From Archangium gephyra (GTDB taxonomy: Bacteria > Myxococcota > Myxococcia > Myxococcales > Myxococcaceae): a stretch of DNA of 64,000 nt. The position numbers and the translations under genes were made by a program. A model generated the notes under the pieces. It was not told the DNA's origin and searched no databases. It was given only the letters and a program-made list of their open reading frames with translations. The stretch is taken from the NCBI GenBank assembly GCA_003243425.1, contig QFQP01000007.1, positions 1 to 64,000 of the forward strand. Direction: 5' to 3'. Positions 51,274 to 59,996 of this stretch are shown here, in pieces (the first letter of the stretch is position 1; every line of letters starts with the position of its first letter).

Positions 51274-52419
51274 TCAGCGGCCGACGGCGAAATACGTGAA
51301 GCCGTGCGCTTCGACCTCGTGCCGCGCGTACACGTTGCGGCCGTCGAAGATGACCGGCGTCTTCATCAACGACTTCATGTGCGCGAAGTCACCCGACATG
51401 GCCTCGGTGGCGATGAACAACGCGTCTGCGTCCTGGAGGGACGCCATGGCGCTGAAGGGTGTTCTCACCAGCGGGTCGAACGCGCGAACCCCGGCGCCTT
51501 CGCGGCGAAGCTGTTCGGCGAGCGCCACCCCGGGAGATTCACGCACGTCGTCGGTGCCCGGTTTGAAGGCCAGCCCCCACAACGCGAACGTCTTGCCTCG
51601 CAGCGTGCCGCCGAAGTGTGCGCGCGCCAGCTCGACGAGCAGGGTCTTTTGCCGCTCGTTCACCGCGTCGACGGCGCGCAACAGCTCGCTGCCCGACAAC
51701 GCGCGCACGTCTTTCGGCAGACATGAACCGCCGTAGCCGATGCCGGGAGCGAGGAACTCGGAGCCGATGCGGCGGTCGGCGCCCACGCCCCGGCGAACGA
51801 GTTCGATGTCGGCGCCTGTGTCAGTGGCCACTCGCGCCATCTCGTTGATGAAGGAGATGCGCGTGGCGAGCATGGCGTTTGACGCGAGCTTGGTGAGCTC
51901 TGCGGAGCGCGTGTCCATGAAGAGCAAGGGGACGTTCGGGTACAGCGTGCGCATGACCTGTCTTGCGCGCTCAGAATCGGTACCGACGATGACGCGGTCG
52001 GGTTTGCGGAAATCGTCGACGGCTGAACCTTCGCGGAGAAACTCGGGGTTCGAGACCACGTCGCACGAAACGATTTCGCGCACGCGATCAGCCGTGCCGA
52101 CGGGGACAGTGCTCTTGATGACCAGCGTGGTGGCCGAGGTGATGGACCGCGCGACTTCCAAGACCGGCTCGGCGTTGCCGTCTGGCGTGCCGACCGCGAT
52201 GAACGTCACGTCGGCGGCGACGACCTCCGTCGAGAACGAGAGCCGCGGCGAGCGGAGCAACGGCTCGAGGCCGGGCTCATGGAACGGAGCCCGGCCGCGG
52301 CGCAACGACTCGACTCGCGCGGCATCGACGTCGACGCACACCACGTCGTGACCGGCTTCGGCGAAGCACGCGCCTGCGACGAGCCCGACGTAGCCGCAGC
52401 CGATGACGGAAAGACGCAT
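51274..52419 (-). CDS. ugd: UDP-glucose 6-dehydrogenase
   Basis: 381 aa. RLSVIGCGYVGLVAGACFAEAGHDV is the NAD-binding start. VIKSTVPVGTADRVREIV, NPEFLREGSAVDDF and GIGYGGSCLPKDVRAL (catalytic Cys near residue 255) are diagnostic of UDP-glucose/GDP-mannose dehydrogenases, with FALWGLAFKPGTDDVRESP in the C-terminal domain. It oxidises UDP-glucose to UDP-glucuronate for polysaccharide synthesis. It begins the glycan cluster reading to the right edge and lies after the frameshifted glycosyltransferase on the same strand. Confidence 0.94.
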   Translation of the reverse strand: MRLSVIGCGYVGLVAGACFAEAGHDVVCVDVDAARVESLRRGRAPFHEPGLEPLLRSPRLSFSTEVVAADVTFIAVGTPDGNAEPVLEVARSITSATTLVIKSTVPVGTADRVREIVSCDVVSNPEFLREGSAVDDFRKPDRVIVGTDSERARQVMRTLYPNVPLLFMDTRSAELTKLASNAMLATRISFINEMARVATDTGADIELVRRGVGADRRIGSEFLAPGIGYGGSCLPKDVRALSGSELLRAVDAVNERQKTLLVELARAHFGGTLRGKTFALWGLAFKPGTDDVRESPGVALAEQLRREGAGVRAFDPLVRTPFSAMASLQDADALFIATEAMSGDFAHMKSLMKTPVIFDGRNVYARHEVEAHGFTYFAVGR

Positions 52420-52448
52420 GGCTCGCCGCTGTACACCGCAAAGCGCTG

Positions 52449-53710
52449 CTACGTCGTGCTTCTCGCCGCTGACCTGCGCGCGGCGTACCAGTCGAACGCG
52501 AACGCCAGCGCAGGGCCCGACAGGTACAGCAGCGCCGGCGTCGCCACGAAGCGGTAGCGACCGAGAAAGAAGGTGAGCACCGCACTGGCCAGCAGCGAGA
52601 GCCAGACCGAGACCGTGAACAGCCCGGTCGGAGTTCCTGCCCACCGACGCGCGCCGAGCGCTGCCAGCAACGTCGCGAGCAACAACGCGCTGTTGAAGCC
52701 GTAGATGTATTCGACCGGCCAGACGAACAACCATGCCTTTTGAGCCCGTGCGCGAGCACACCCCAGACACCGCGAGCCGCGAGCTCTGCCCGTGCCGTTT
52801 CGCCATAGGCCTTCGACTTCACGAGCTCCGGACCGGTGAGAATTTCCGGCCGTGACTTTGCGAGCTCGGTGACGAGCGCAGTGTCGGCAGGCGTGTCGTT
52901 CCAACTGCCGGTGCCGCCGCGCACCCAACCGGCCCACACGCCGAGACCCGACTGAGACGAGAGACGAACGAACGCGTCGAACGCGACCGCGTTTCGGTAC
53001 ACCCACGGCAGGCACGTCACCGCGCAGCCGAGCAGCACCAGCGTCAGGCGGAGCGCGTGCGGTCGCATGATTCGCCACGCCGCGATGGCGACCACCACCA
53101 GCAGCAACGGCATCAACCCGAGATGAGGTCTGGTGAGAATCGCCGCGCCCAACAGGAGCCCTGCGACGAACGCCGCCCAGCGCTTCTCGAGCGAGAAGAA
53201 CCACATCGAGATGATCAGCAACGGGATCGCGAGCGCTTCGCCGAGCAGCGCGTCGACGTAATAAAGCGCGCGAACAGACACGGGCCAGAACGTCCACGCC
53301 AGGGTGATGAGTGTGGCGGGCGCTCTGCCCCAGTGGCGCCGCGACAAATCGAACAGAAACCCGGCGCCGATTGCGTTGACCAGAACCAGCATGGCCCGCG
53401 CGAAGCTCCGCTGGTGGCCGACCACGGCGTAGATGCTGGCGAGGAAGACCGGGAGGCCGGGCGTGCGAACCGCAGTGGCCGTGCCGGGAGGTCCATACTG
53501 CCAGTCAGGACGGCCAACGGTGCCGTTGACCCACGCCTCACCCTGCGTGAGTGCCCAGCCCAGCTCGTCGTAACCAATGGCGTCGCCCGCGACTGGCCAG
53601 CGCCACGACCACACGAGGTGGGCGCCCCGAACGACGAGAAACAACAGAGACCACAACCCCGCGGCGACGAGCGGGCGCGACAACAACTCCGTCAGCTGAC
53701 GTCTCGCCAT
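52449..53710 (-). pseudogene. GT39-like membrane glycosyltransferase with one-base frameshift
   Basis: From ATG 53710 the frame encodes a polytopic membrane protein: WSLLFLVVRGAHLVW, then WPVAGDAIGYDELGWALTQGE with the acidic loop residues of GT-C enzymes, then several helices (LLLVVVAIAAW, LTLVLLGCAVTCLPW). After GVWGVLAHGLK the frame breaks at the TTTT run 52738-52741 (AAAA on the coding strand). Adding one base continues as KAWLFVWPVEYIYGFNSALL and then FFLGRYRFVATPALLYLSG to a stop at 52449. The full product would be about 420 aa with ten or so helices, a dolichyl-phosphate-mannose-type (PMT/ArnT) lipid-sugar transferase. The break is probably a run-length error or a recent mutation. Confidence 0.75.
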
Positions 53711-53781
53711 TGCTCCCCCCCGGAGCGCTACAGGTGACACCTCACGGCTCGCGACTTCACGGCCCTGCGAAACTCGAAAAA

Positions 53782-54891
53782 TCAGCTGAAGAAACGACGC
53801 ACTGCCGACACGACTGAGGCTGCATCTTCCATCGAGAGCTGCGGCCCGATTGGAAGACTGAGCACCTCTCTGGCAGCCAGCTCCGTCGCCGCGAGTTGGC
53901 CATGGGTCGACGCGTACGCGCGCTGTTGATGCGGCGGCACAGGGTAGTGAACGAGCGTGCCGACACCCGCGGCGTCGAGGTGCGTACGAAGCGCGTCTCG
54001 TCGAGACGTTCGTACGACGAACAAATGCCATGACGTCGTTCGGCCAGCAGGCACCGAGGGCAACTTCAGATCGGTGAGGCCACGCAACTCGCTCAGATAG
54101 AAGTCGGCGATGCGCTGGCGGCGCGCGTTCCAGGCGTCGAGGTGTCGCAGTTTCACCCGCAGAATCGCCGCCTGAATCGGGTCGAGACGGGAGTTGAAAC
54201 CGACGACGTCGTGCACGTACTTCACAGCAGAGCCGTAATTGCGCAACAGGCGCAGCCGCCCGGCCAGCGCATCGTCGTCGGTCGTCACCGCACCCGCGTC
54301 GCCGAGCGCACCCAGGTTCTTGCCCGGGTAGAAGCTCCAGGTCGCCGTCGTTCCAAAACCACCGATGCGCGTCGCACCGACCGTCGCACCGTGTGCTTGT
54401 GCTGCATCTTCCACGAACAGAAGTCCGCGCTCTTCGGCGACCTTCTTCATCGCCGGAACGTCGACTGGCACGCCGTACAGATGCACGGGCATCAACGCGC
54501 GGGTACGAGGCGTGATGGCCGCGGCCATCGCTTCCGGCGTCACCACGTGTGACTCGAAATCAGGCTCGACCGCGACCGGCACGCCGCCAGCGTGCGTGAC
54601 GCCGAGCCACGTGGCGATGAAGGTGTTCGAAGGAACGAGAACCTCGTCGCCGCGTTGAAGCCCCATGGCGGTGAGCGAGAGCGTCAGCGCGTCGAGACCA
54701 TTGGCGACGCCGATGCAGTGTCTGGCGCCTACGTACTGCGCGAACTCGGCTTCGAAAGCCTCGACCTCCGGGCCGCCGATGTAGTGGCCAGATGCGATCA
54801 CCCGAGCGACGGCATCGGCGATCTCCGCCTGAAGTTCTTCGGTCGCATCTCGCAAAGAGAGAAACGGAACAGCATTGCCCACGGTGCCCAT
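53782..54891 (-). CDS. DegT/DnrJ/EryC1 sugar aminotransferase (FdtB/QdtB-like)
   Basis: 369 aa from ATG 54891; in-frame upstream extension to 54942 is possible. FLSLRDATEELQAEI start, PFNTFIAT-like VPSNTFIATWLGV, EDAAQAHGA, SFYPGKNLGALGDAG with the PLP-binding Lys (about residue 184), then NYGSAVKYVHDVVGFNSRLDPIQAA. This family transaminates dTDP-3-keto-6-deoxysugars. Next to a 3,4-ketoisomerase and a left-handed beta-helix acyltransferase, it should supply the 3-amino group of a dTDP-3-amino-3,6-dideoxyhexose (Fuc3N or Qui3N). Confidence 0.93.
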   Translation of the reverse strand: MGTVGNAVPFLSLRDATEELQAEIADAVARVIASGHYIGGPEVEAFEAEFAQYVGARHCIGVANGLDALTLSLTAMGLQRGDEVLVPSNTFIATWLGVTHAGGVPVAVEPDFESHVVTPEAMAAAITPRTRALMPVHLYGVPVDVPAMKKVAEERGLLFVEDAAQAHGATVGATRIGGFGTTATWSFYPGKNLGALGDAGAVTTDDDALAGRLRLLRNYGSAVKYVHDVVGFNSRLDPIQAAILRVKLRHLDAWNARRQRIADFYLSELRGLTDLKLPSVPAGRTTSWHLFVVRTSRRDALRTHLDAAGVGTLVHYPVPPHQQRAYASTHGQLAATELAAREVLSLPIGPQLSMEDAASVVSAVRRFFS

Positions 54892-54987
54892 ATGTTGCGC
54901 GCTTACCACCTGTCGCCGAGTCAGCGAATGACGCTCGAACACCGCGTATGAATGCGACTACATGCGAGAGGCACCGAACGGAGCGTC

Positions 54988-55719
54988 ATGAGCAAGCCCA
55001 ACCGAATCAGTCCTCTCGCCGTCGTCGAAGCAGAACTGCCACGCGACGCTGACATCGAGATCATGGAGTTCGCCATCGTACGCAAGGACGCGCGCCTTGG
55101 GCCCGGGTGCAAAATTCACCCGAACGCATTCGTGGCGGCGGGCGTCACGCTCGGCGACAACACCGAGGTGTTCAACGGCGCGGTGATTGGGCGCGAGCCG
55201 AAGGGCGCGGGAGCAACCGCCCGGAAGATCGAGTTCTCGCCTCAGATCCGAATCGGCAACAACTGCTCGGTCGGACCTCACGCCGTCATCTATTTCGACG
55301 TGATCATCGGCAACAACTGTCTCGTCGGCGACGCGGCCTCGATTCGCGAGAAATGCCGCATCGGAAGCAAGTGCATCATCAGTCGTCACGTGTCGCTCAA
55401 TTACAATTGCGTCATCGGTGACGGCGTGAAGGTGATGGATGCCACACACCTCACCGGAAACATGCTCGTCGAAGACGAGGTGTTTATCAGCACGCACGTG
55501 GCGACCACGAATGACAACTCGATGGCTAGGCAGGGTTACGACGACAGTCGCACGACCGGCCCGACGATTCGGCGCGGAGCGGTGATCGGCGCGTGTGCGT
55601 TGCTGCTGCCGAGCACGGAGATCGGTCGAAACGCCACCGTGGGCGCAGGCGCCGTGGTCACGAAGAACGTGCCCGAGGGCGCGACGGTCATCGGCATTCC
55701 GGCACGAGTTCGGGCGTGA
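54988..55719 (+). CDS. Left-handed beta-helix acyltransferase (FdtC/QdtC-like)
   Basis: 243 aa from ATG 54988. Many hexapeptide repeats ([LIV]-G-x4): ARLGPGCKIHPNAFV, VTLGDNTEVFNGAVIG, IRIGNNCSVGPHAVI, IIGNNCLVGDAASI, CRIGSKCIISRHV, ALLLPSTEIGRNATVG and the closing VGAGAVVTKNVPEGATVIG. The repeats fold into a trimeric left-handed beta-helix and transfer an acetyl (or other acyl) group to an amino sugar. The gene order with the ketoisomerase and the aminotransferase supports the 3-amino group of the dTDP-sugar as substrate. The stop overlaps the next GTG. Confidence 0.9.
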   Translation: MSKPNRISPLAVVEAELPRDADIEIMEFAIVRKDARLGPGCKIHPNAFVAAGVTLGDNTEVFNGAVIGREPKGAGATARKIEFSPQIRIGNNCSVGPHAVIYFDVIIGNNCLVGDAASIREKCRIGSKCIISRHVSLNYNCVIGDGVKVMDATHLTGNMLVEDEVFISTHVATTNDNSMARQGYDDSRTTGPTIRRGAVIGACALLLPSTEIGRNATVGAGAVVTKNVPEGATVIGIPARVRA

Positions 55720-56129
55720 GCGTCGAAGACTGCCGTATCGTTCAGCTTCCGAAGATCTCCGACCCGCGCGGCAATCTCACCTTCATCGAAGGCGGGAACC
55801 ACGTCCCCTTCGACATCGCGCGCGTCTACTACCTGTACGACGTGCCTGGCGGCGAGTCGCGTGGCGGTCACGCTCACAAGCAACTGCAGCAACTCATCGT
55901 GGCGATGTCCGGAAGCTTCGACGTCATCGTCGACGATGGCACCGCGAAGCGGACGTTCACGCTCAACCGCAGCTACTTCGGGCTCTACATTCCGCGCATG
56001 ACGTGGCGTGAGCTGACGAACTTCTCGTCGGGAGCAGTGTGCACCGTGATGGCCTCTCGGCGCTATGAGGAGTCCGACTACTACCGCGAGTACGACGCCT
56101 TCATCGCTGCGGTCGCGGCAGCGCATTGA
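55716..56129 (+). CDS. dTDP-4-oxo-6-deoxyhexose 3,4-ketoisomerase (FdtA/QdtA-like, cupin)
   Basis: 137 aa from GTG 55716, overlapping the acyltransferase stop by four bases. Cupin fold with the family signature DPRGNLTFIEGGNHVPFDIARVY, GGESRGGHAHKQLQQLIVAMSGSF (catalytic His residues in RGGHAHK) and FGLYIPRMTWRELTNFSSGAVC. It isomerises dTDP-4-keto-6-deoxyglucose to the 3-keto form used by the FdtB/QdtB transaminase. FdtA versus QdtA (product configuration at C4) cannot be told from sequence alone. Confidence 0.93.
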   Translation: MSVEDCRIVQLPKISDPRGNLTFIEGGNHVPFDIARVYYLYDVPGGESRGGHAHKQLQQLIVAMSGSFDVIVDDGTAKRTFTLNRSYFGLYIPRMTWRELTNFSSGAVCTVMASRRYEESDYYREYDAFIAAVAAAH

Positions 56130-56142
56130 TATCGAGCAGCGC

Positions 56143-57609
56143 GTGAGTGTCGCTACCCAGACATCGGCGCGGCCTAGCATCGAACGCGCCGCAGGATTGG
56201 GGCTCCTCGTCTCTCTTGCCAGTGTCGTTGCAGCGGCCGTTCGCTCGAAAGCCGCCGCGCTCTTTCTGGGCCCCGTCGGTGTCGGCATCGTCGCCGAAGT
56301 TCAGCAACTCGCGACCCTCGTGCTCGTGCCACTCGCCGCGTTCGCGGGGCCCGCGCTGGTACAGGCGCTCGCGAACAGAGACAGCCCGACTCACGAGCGC
56401 GTGATTGGCGCAGCGCTCGCGTGGACCTTGGCGCTGGGAGTGCTGCTATCGGCGGCTGCCGTGTTGCTCGCGCCCCGGCTGCTGCCGACGAACTGGAACA
56501 TCGCTCTGAGAACATCAGTGGCGCTCGTGAGCAGCGGAACCCTGTTCGTCGCGCTCACGAACGTCGCCACGCAAACGCTCGTCTTCCGCGCGCGCCTGGC
56601 GGACTCTGCACGTCTGCAGGTCGTCGCCACGATCGTGAGTGCACTCGCGGTCGTCGTCTCCACGTGGTCGTTCGGCATCGTTGGCCAGTTCGTCGCGCTC
56701 GTCGCAGCACCGGCCGTAATGGTGCCTCTGTACTGGAGAACGGCTCGCGAGTCGGGAGCGTGGCCTCGCGCACTCAGCAGCTGGAATCTCAGCCCCGATT
56801 TCTTCCGCCTCGCATTCACCGTCGGCGGCGCTTCGCTCGCGGCTGGCGTCGCCCTGCAAGGCGCACTCTACGTCACACGACTTCGTCTCGAGCTGACCGG
56901 TGGCGCGGCCCTCAACGGTCAGTTCCAGGCGGCGTGGGCTATCGGCTCTCTGTATCTGGGGCTCGTTCTGTCAGGCATCGGCAACTTCGCGTTCCCACGC
57001 TTCGCGACGGCCGACGGTACCGAGCAACTCCAGTCCGAAGTGAATGCGACCGCGGCCTTCGTCGCGAAGTTCGCGCCCCCGGCGGTATTGCTGGTCGTGG
57101 CGTTCAGCGGTCTGGGCGTCAGACTGCTCTACAGCTCGGGTTTCGAGCCGGCGGTCGAGATTCTCAAGTGGCAACTCGCCGGTGACGTCGCCAAATGCTT
57201 CGCCTGGGCTTACGCGGGTCCGCTGCTGTACCGCGGTCGCGTGCGCGCCTTCATGTTCGCGGAGTTCACCGTCGCGGTGTTTCTCGCAGGCCTGTCGTGG
57301 ATTCTCGTGCCGCGCTTCGGCGCCGTTGGCGCAGGGCAGGCGTACCTGGCCAGTCACGTCGTCTACCTGGTCGCGGCGACGATCGCGGCGCGCGTGAGTC
57401 TGGGGCTCAGGCCGAAGGTTCAGCACATCGTCATCGCAGTGGCGTGCACGGCGGTCCTCGCGGGCATCGCTGCGCTTCCGACGAACATCTTCATTCAAGG
57501 CGGATTGACGGTCGCGAGCCTCATCTGGCTCATCGCGTCCGGTGCTCTTCCCGAAATCGCGAAGAAGGTCCGAGCACGCTTTCTTCCGGCTCAGAGAAAT
57601 TCAAAATGA
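56143..57609 (+). CDS. Wzx-type polysaccharide flippase (MOP superfamily)
   Basis: 488 aa from GTG 56143, 13 bases after the ketoisomerase stop (a later GTG at 56149 is possible). About 12 hydrophobic helices in the MOP arrangement: GLLVSLASVVAAAVRSKAAALFLG, VLVPLAAFAGPALVQALANR, AAGVALQGALYVTRLRLELTGGAALNGQFQAAWAI in the centre, and paired C-terminal helices. It should flip lipid-linked repeat units across the inner membrane. Its stop overlaps the next glycosyltransferase start (ATGA). Confidence 0.9.
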   Translation: MSVATQTSARPSIERAAGLGLLVSLASVVAAAVRSKAAALFLGPVGVGIVAEVQQLATLVLVPLAAFAGPALVQALANRDSPTHERVIGAALAWTLALGVLLSAAAVLLAPRLLPTNWNIALRTSVALVSSGTLFVALTNVATQTLVFRARLADSARLQVVATIVSALAVVVSTWSFGIVGQFVALVAAPAVMVPLYWRTARESGAWPRALSSWNLSPDFFRLAFTVGGASLAAGVALQGALYVTRLRLELTGGAALNGQFQAAWAIGSLYLGLVLSGIGNFAFPRFATADGTEQLQSEVNATAAFVAKFAPPAVLLVVAFSGLGVRLLYSSGFEPAVEILKWQLAGDVAKCFAWAYAGPLLYRGRVRAFMFAEFTVAVFLAGLSWILVPRFGAVGAGQAYLASHVVYLVAATIAARVSLGLRPKVQHIVIAVACTAVLAGIAALPTNIFIQGGLTVASLIWLIASGALPEIAKKVRARFLPAQRNSK

Positions 57610-58658
57610 ACATTCTTCTTCTGCACGAATTCAGCGGCGTTCACACCGAGTTGCAGGCCGGACTTCGCGAGCTCGGGCACAATGCGCGAACTGCCAACTT
57701 CGGCGATGGCTTTCGCGGGTTCCCGACGGACATCAAGCTGGGGAATCTTGAGACGTCGGTGTCCGGAATCATCAGGCGCGCACTGACGCAGGTGGGACTC
57801 ATCGAGCAGTTCCGCAAGTTCGACGTCGTGCAATCAATCACCGCAAACGCCTTCAACCCATTGGTGAGCTGGTTGATGGAAGCCGCCGTGCTCAAGAATC
57901 CCGAGCAGCGATTCGTGTACCTCGCGGCGAGCGGAGACACGGTCTACAGAAAGCACGTTCGCGCGTTGCCATACTCGCCCGAACTCGACTGGTACGAACG
58001 CGAACTACAGGGGGCAAACGAGCGCCGCATCTTCGACGCCGCGAATCAGATCGTCGCTGGCGCATGGGACTATCTCTTCAGCTTCCGGCGAGAAGGCTAC
58101 TCCCCGACGTTCATCCCTTTCCCCGTCATGACCCGTCGAATCACTCCAAGAGCGGTCGCCCAGGGCCAGAAGCTGCGTGTGCTCCATCCGGTGAACCGTG
58201 CGGACGGTGACGACTACAAAGGCACGTCGTTCATTCGTACGGCGTTCGATTTGCTCCGGAAGAAGTTCGGCACCGACGTGGAGTTCATCGCCGTCGGCGG
58301 GTTGCCGTACGCCGAGTACATGGAGATCGCCAACACCTGCGACGTGCTGGTCGACCAAGCCAACACCATGAGCTACGGCATGAGCGCCATCTACGCGCTG
58401 GCGCAAGGAAAGGTGGTGCTCTCGGGGTGTGAAGAGATTGCTCACGAGCTCGAGATGCATCGCGTGGCTCCGGTCATCAACATCCGGCCCGATGCCGCCG
58501 ACATCGCCACAAAGCTCGAGGCACTGCTCGCTGACCGCGCGCGCATGAAGGACATCGGCATCGCCTCGCGTCTGCACGCCGAGAAGTTCCACGACGCCAT
58601 CGTGGTCGCCGAGCAGTACGCCAACGTGTACCGGGCCGTCCGGGCTGCGGGGCGATGA
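57606..58658 (+). CDS. Glycosyltransferase (GT-B-like, polysaccharide cluster)
   Basis: 350 aa; ATG overlaps the flippase stop. It starts with the Rossmann-like strand MNILLLHEFSGVHTELQAGL, followed by a domain binding an acceptor, then RVLHPVNRADGDDYKGTSFI and DVLVDQANTMSYGMSAIYALAQGKVVLSG, the C-terminal nucleotide-sugar-binding pattern with a conserved E/G-rich loop. This fits a GT4-like family but without the usual E-x7-E. The donor and acceptor are unknown. A short leader upstream of the DUF362 gene follows. Confidence 0.75.
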   Translation: MNILLLHEFSGVHTELQAGLRELGHNARTANFGDGFRGFPTDIKLGNLETSVSGIIRRALTQVGLIEQFRKFDVVQSITANAFNPLVSWLMEAAVLKNPEQRFVYLAASGDTVYRKHVRALPYSPELDWYERELQGANERRIFDAANQIVAGAWDYLFSFRREGYSPTFIPFPVMTRRITPRAVAQGQKLRVLHPVNRADGDDYKGTSFIRTAFDLLRKKFGTDVEFIAVGGLPYAEYMEIANTCDVLVDQANTMSYGMSAIYALAQGKVVLSGCEEIAHELEMHRVAPVINIRPDAADIATKLEALLADRARMKDIGIASRLHAEKFHDAIVVAEQYANVYRAVRAAGR

Positions 58659-58685
58659 CTGCGGCGCTCCTCTCGCTCCGCTACG

Positions 58686-59996
58686 GTGCAGCCTGTGTCC
58701 AGCGAACTGCCAGCAGACGTTGCCGCCGCCACCGCGCTGTCTTCGTATGAAGACGCGCGGCTGAGCGACGAGGTGGGCCGCCTGCTCGAAGAGATCGGCG
58801 CACTCGACGCGGTGACGGCCGCAAGGAGCGTGGTGCTCAAACCAAACTGGGTGAACCACGCCAACCCGCTGGGGCACGATCCGTCGAGCCTCGTCACGCA
58901 CACCCGCGTCATCGAAGCGATCGCGGCGCACGTCGCACGCAGACTCCCGGCGGGCTCACGGGTGCTCATCGCCGACGCGCCGGTGCAGGCCTGCAATTTC
59001 GAAACGCTGCTGCGCGTGAATGGCGTGCACGACGCGCTCGCGCGGCTGCGAGCTGCGCACCCGGCCGTCAGCTTCGAGGTCGCCGACTGGCGATTGGTGA
59101 GGGCCTCGAGCCGGCTCTCGTGGAAGGCCACTGAACGCGTCGATTCATGGGACCCGAACGAGCACCAGCTCGTCGACGTGGGCGCGCGCAGCTTTCTCGA
59201 ACCCGTTTCCGACCGCGCAGAGCGTTTTCGAGTCACCTGCTACGCGCCGTCGACCATGCACACCCGGCATCGGCCCGGTGTGCACCAGTACCTCGTCGCC
59301 AGAGCGGCGCTCGAGGCCGACGTCGTCGTCAACGTTCCCAAGCTCAAGATGCACATCAAGGCGGGCGTGACGTGCGCGCTCAAGAACCTGGTGGGCATCA
59401 ACGGGCACAAGGAATTCCTGCCGCACCACGTGACCGGCACGCCCGAGAACGGGGGCGACAGTCATCGTCCCGGTCACGCCGCGCGAGAGCAGTTCGAGCG
59501 CTACTACGACTTCCACTTCGAGCACCTGGCGCGGCTCCCCCGACCGCTCATCAGCGTGTTGTCGCGCGCGCTCAATACGGCAGACCGGCTCACGGCCACC
59601 ACCGACACCAGCAACTTCGGGAGCTGGCCCGGCAACGACACCGTGTGGCGCATGACGCTCGATCTGAACCACCTGCTCTACGCGTGGGCGCCGCAACGAC
59701 CGCGCAGCGTCTTCACGCTCGTCGACGCCGTGACCGTCGGCGTGGGCAATGGACCATTGCGGCCGTCGCCGGCACACCTGGGGGTGCTACTCGCGGGCCG
59801 AAACCCGGCGACCATCGATGCCATCGGGGCGACGCTGCTCGGCTTCGAACCGATGGCGCTCCCGACGATCCGGAACGCACTCACGAACCCGGCGTCATTC
59901 TTCGCTGCAGCGCCTCAACGAGCGCCGGCGACCCCGCGGGTCACCGCGCAGCGGCCGCTCAACTGGGAACGCGTCGCGGCTCCGACTGATCGCTGA
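58686..59996 (+). CDS. DUF362 domain protein in polysaccharide cluster
   Basis: 436 aa from GTG 58686 (an in-frame GTG at 58695 is an alternative). VVLKPNWVNHANP near residue 48, SRVLIADAPVQACNFETLLR, and the diagnostic VVVNVPKLKMHIKAGVTCALKNLVGINGHKEFLP with a later VTVGVGNGPLRPSPAHLGV. These define DUF362, a family whose biochemical role is not established and which sometimes accompanies iron-sulphur proteins. Here no Cys cluster is present. It is the only non-transferase of unknown type in the cluster. Its 3' end overlaps the convergent asparagine-synthase-like gene by 38 bases. Confidence 0.85.
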   Translation: MQPVSSELPADVAAATALSSYEDARLSDEVGRLLEEIGALDAVTAARSVVLKPNWVNHANPLGHDPSSLVTHTRVIEAIAAHVARRLPAGSRVLIADAPVQACNFETLLRVNGVHDALARLRAAHPAVSFEVADWRLVRASSRLSWKATERVDSWDPNEHQLVDVGARSFLEPVSDRAERFRVTCYAPSTMHTRHRPGVHQYLVARAALEADVVVNVPKLKMHIKAGVTCALKNLVGINGHKEFLPHHVTGTPENGGDSHRPGHAAREQFERYYDFHFEHLARLPRPLISVLSRALNTADRLTATTDTSNFGSWPGNDTVWRMTLDLNHLLYAWAPQRPRSVFTLVDAVTVGVGNGPLRPSPAHLGVLLAGRNPATIDAIGATLLGFEPMALPTIRNALTNPASFFAAAPQRAPATPRVTAQRPLNWERVAAPTDR

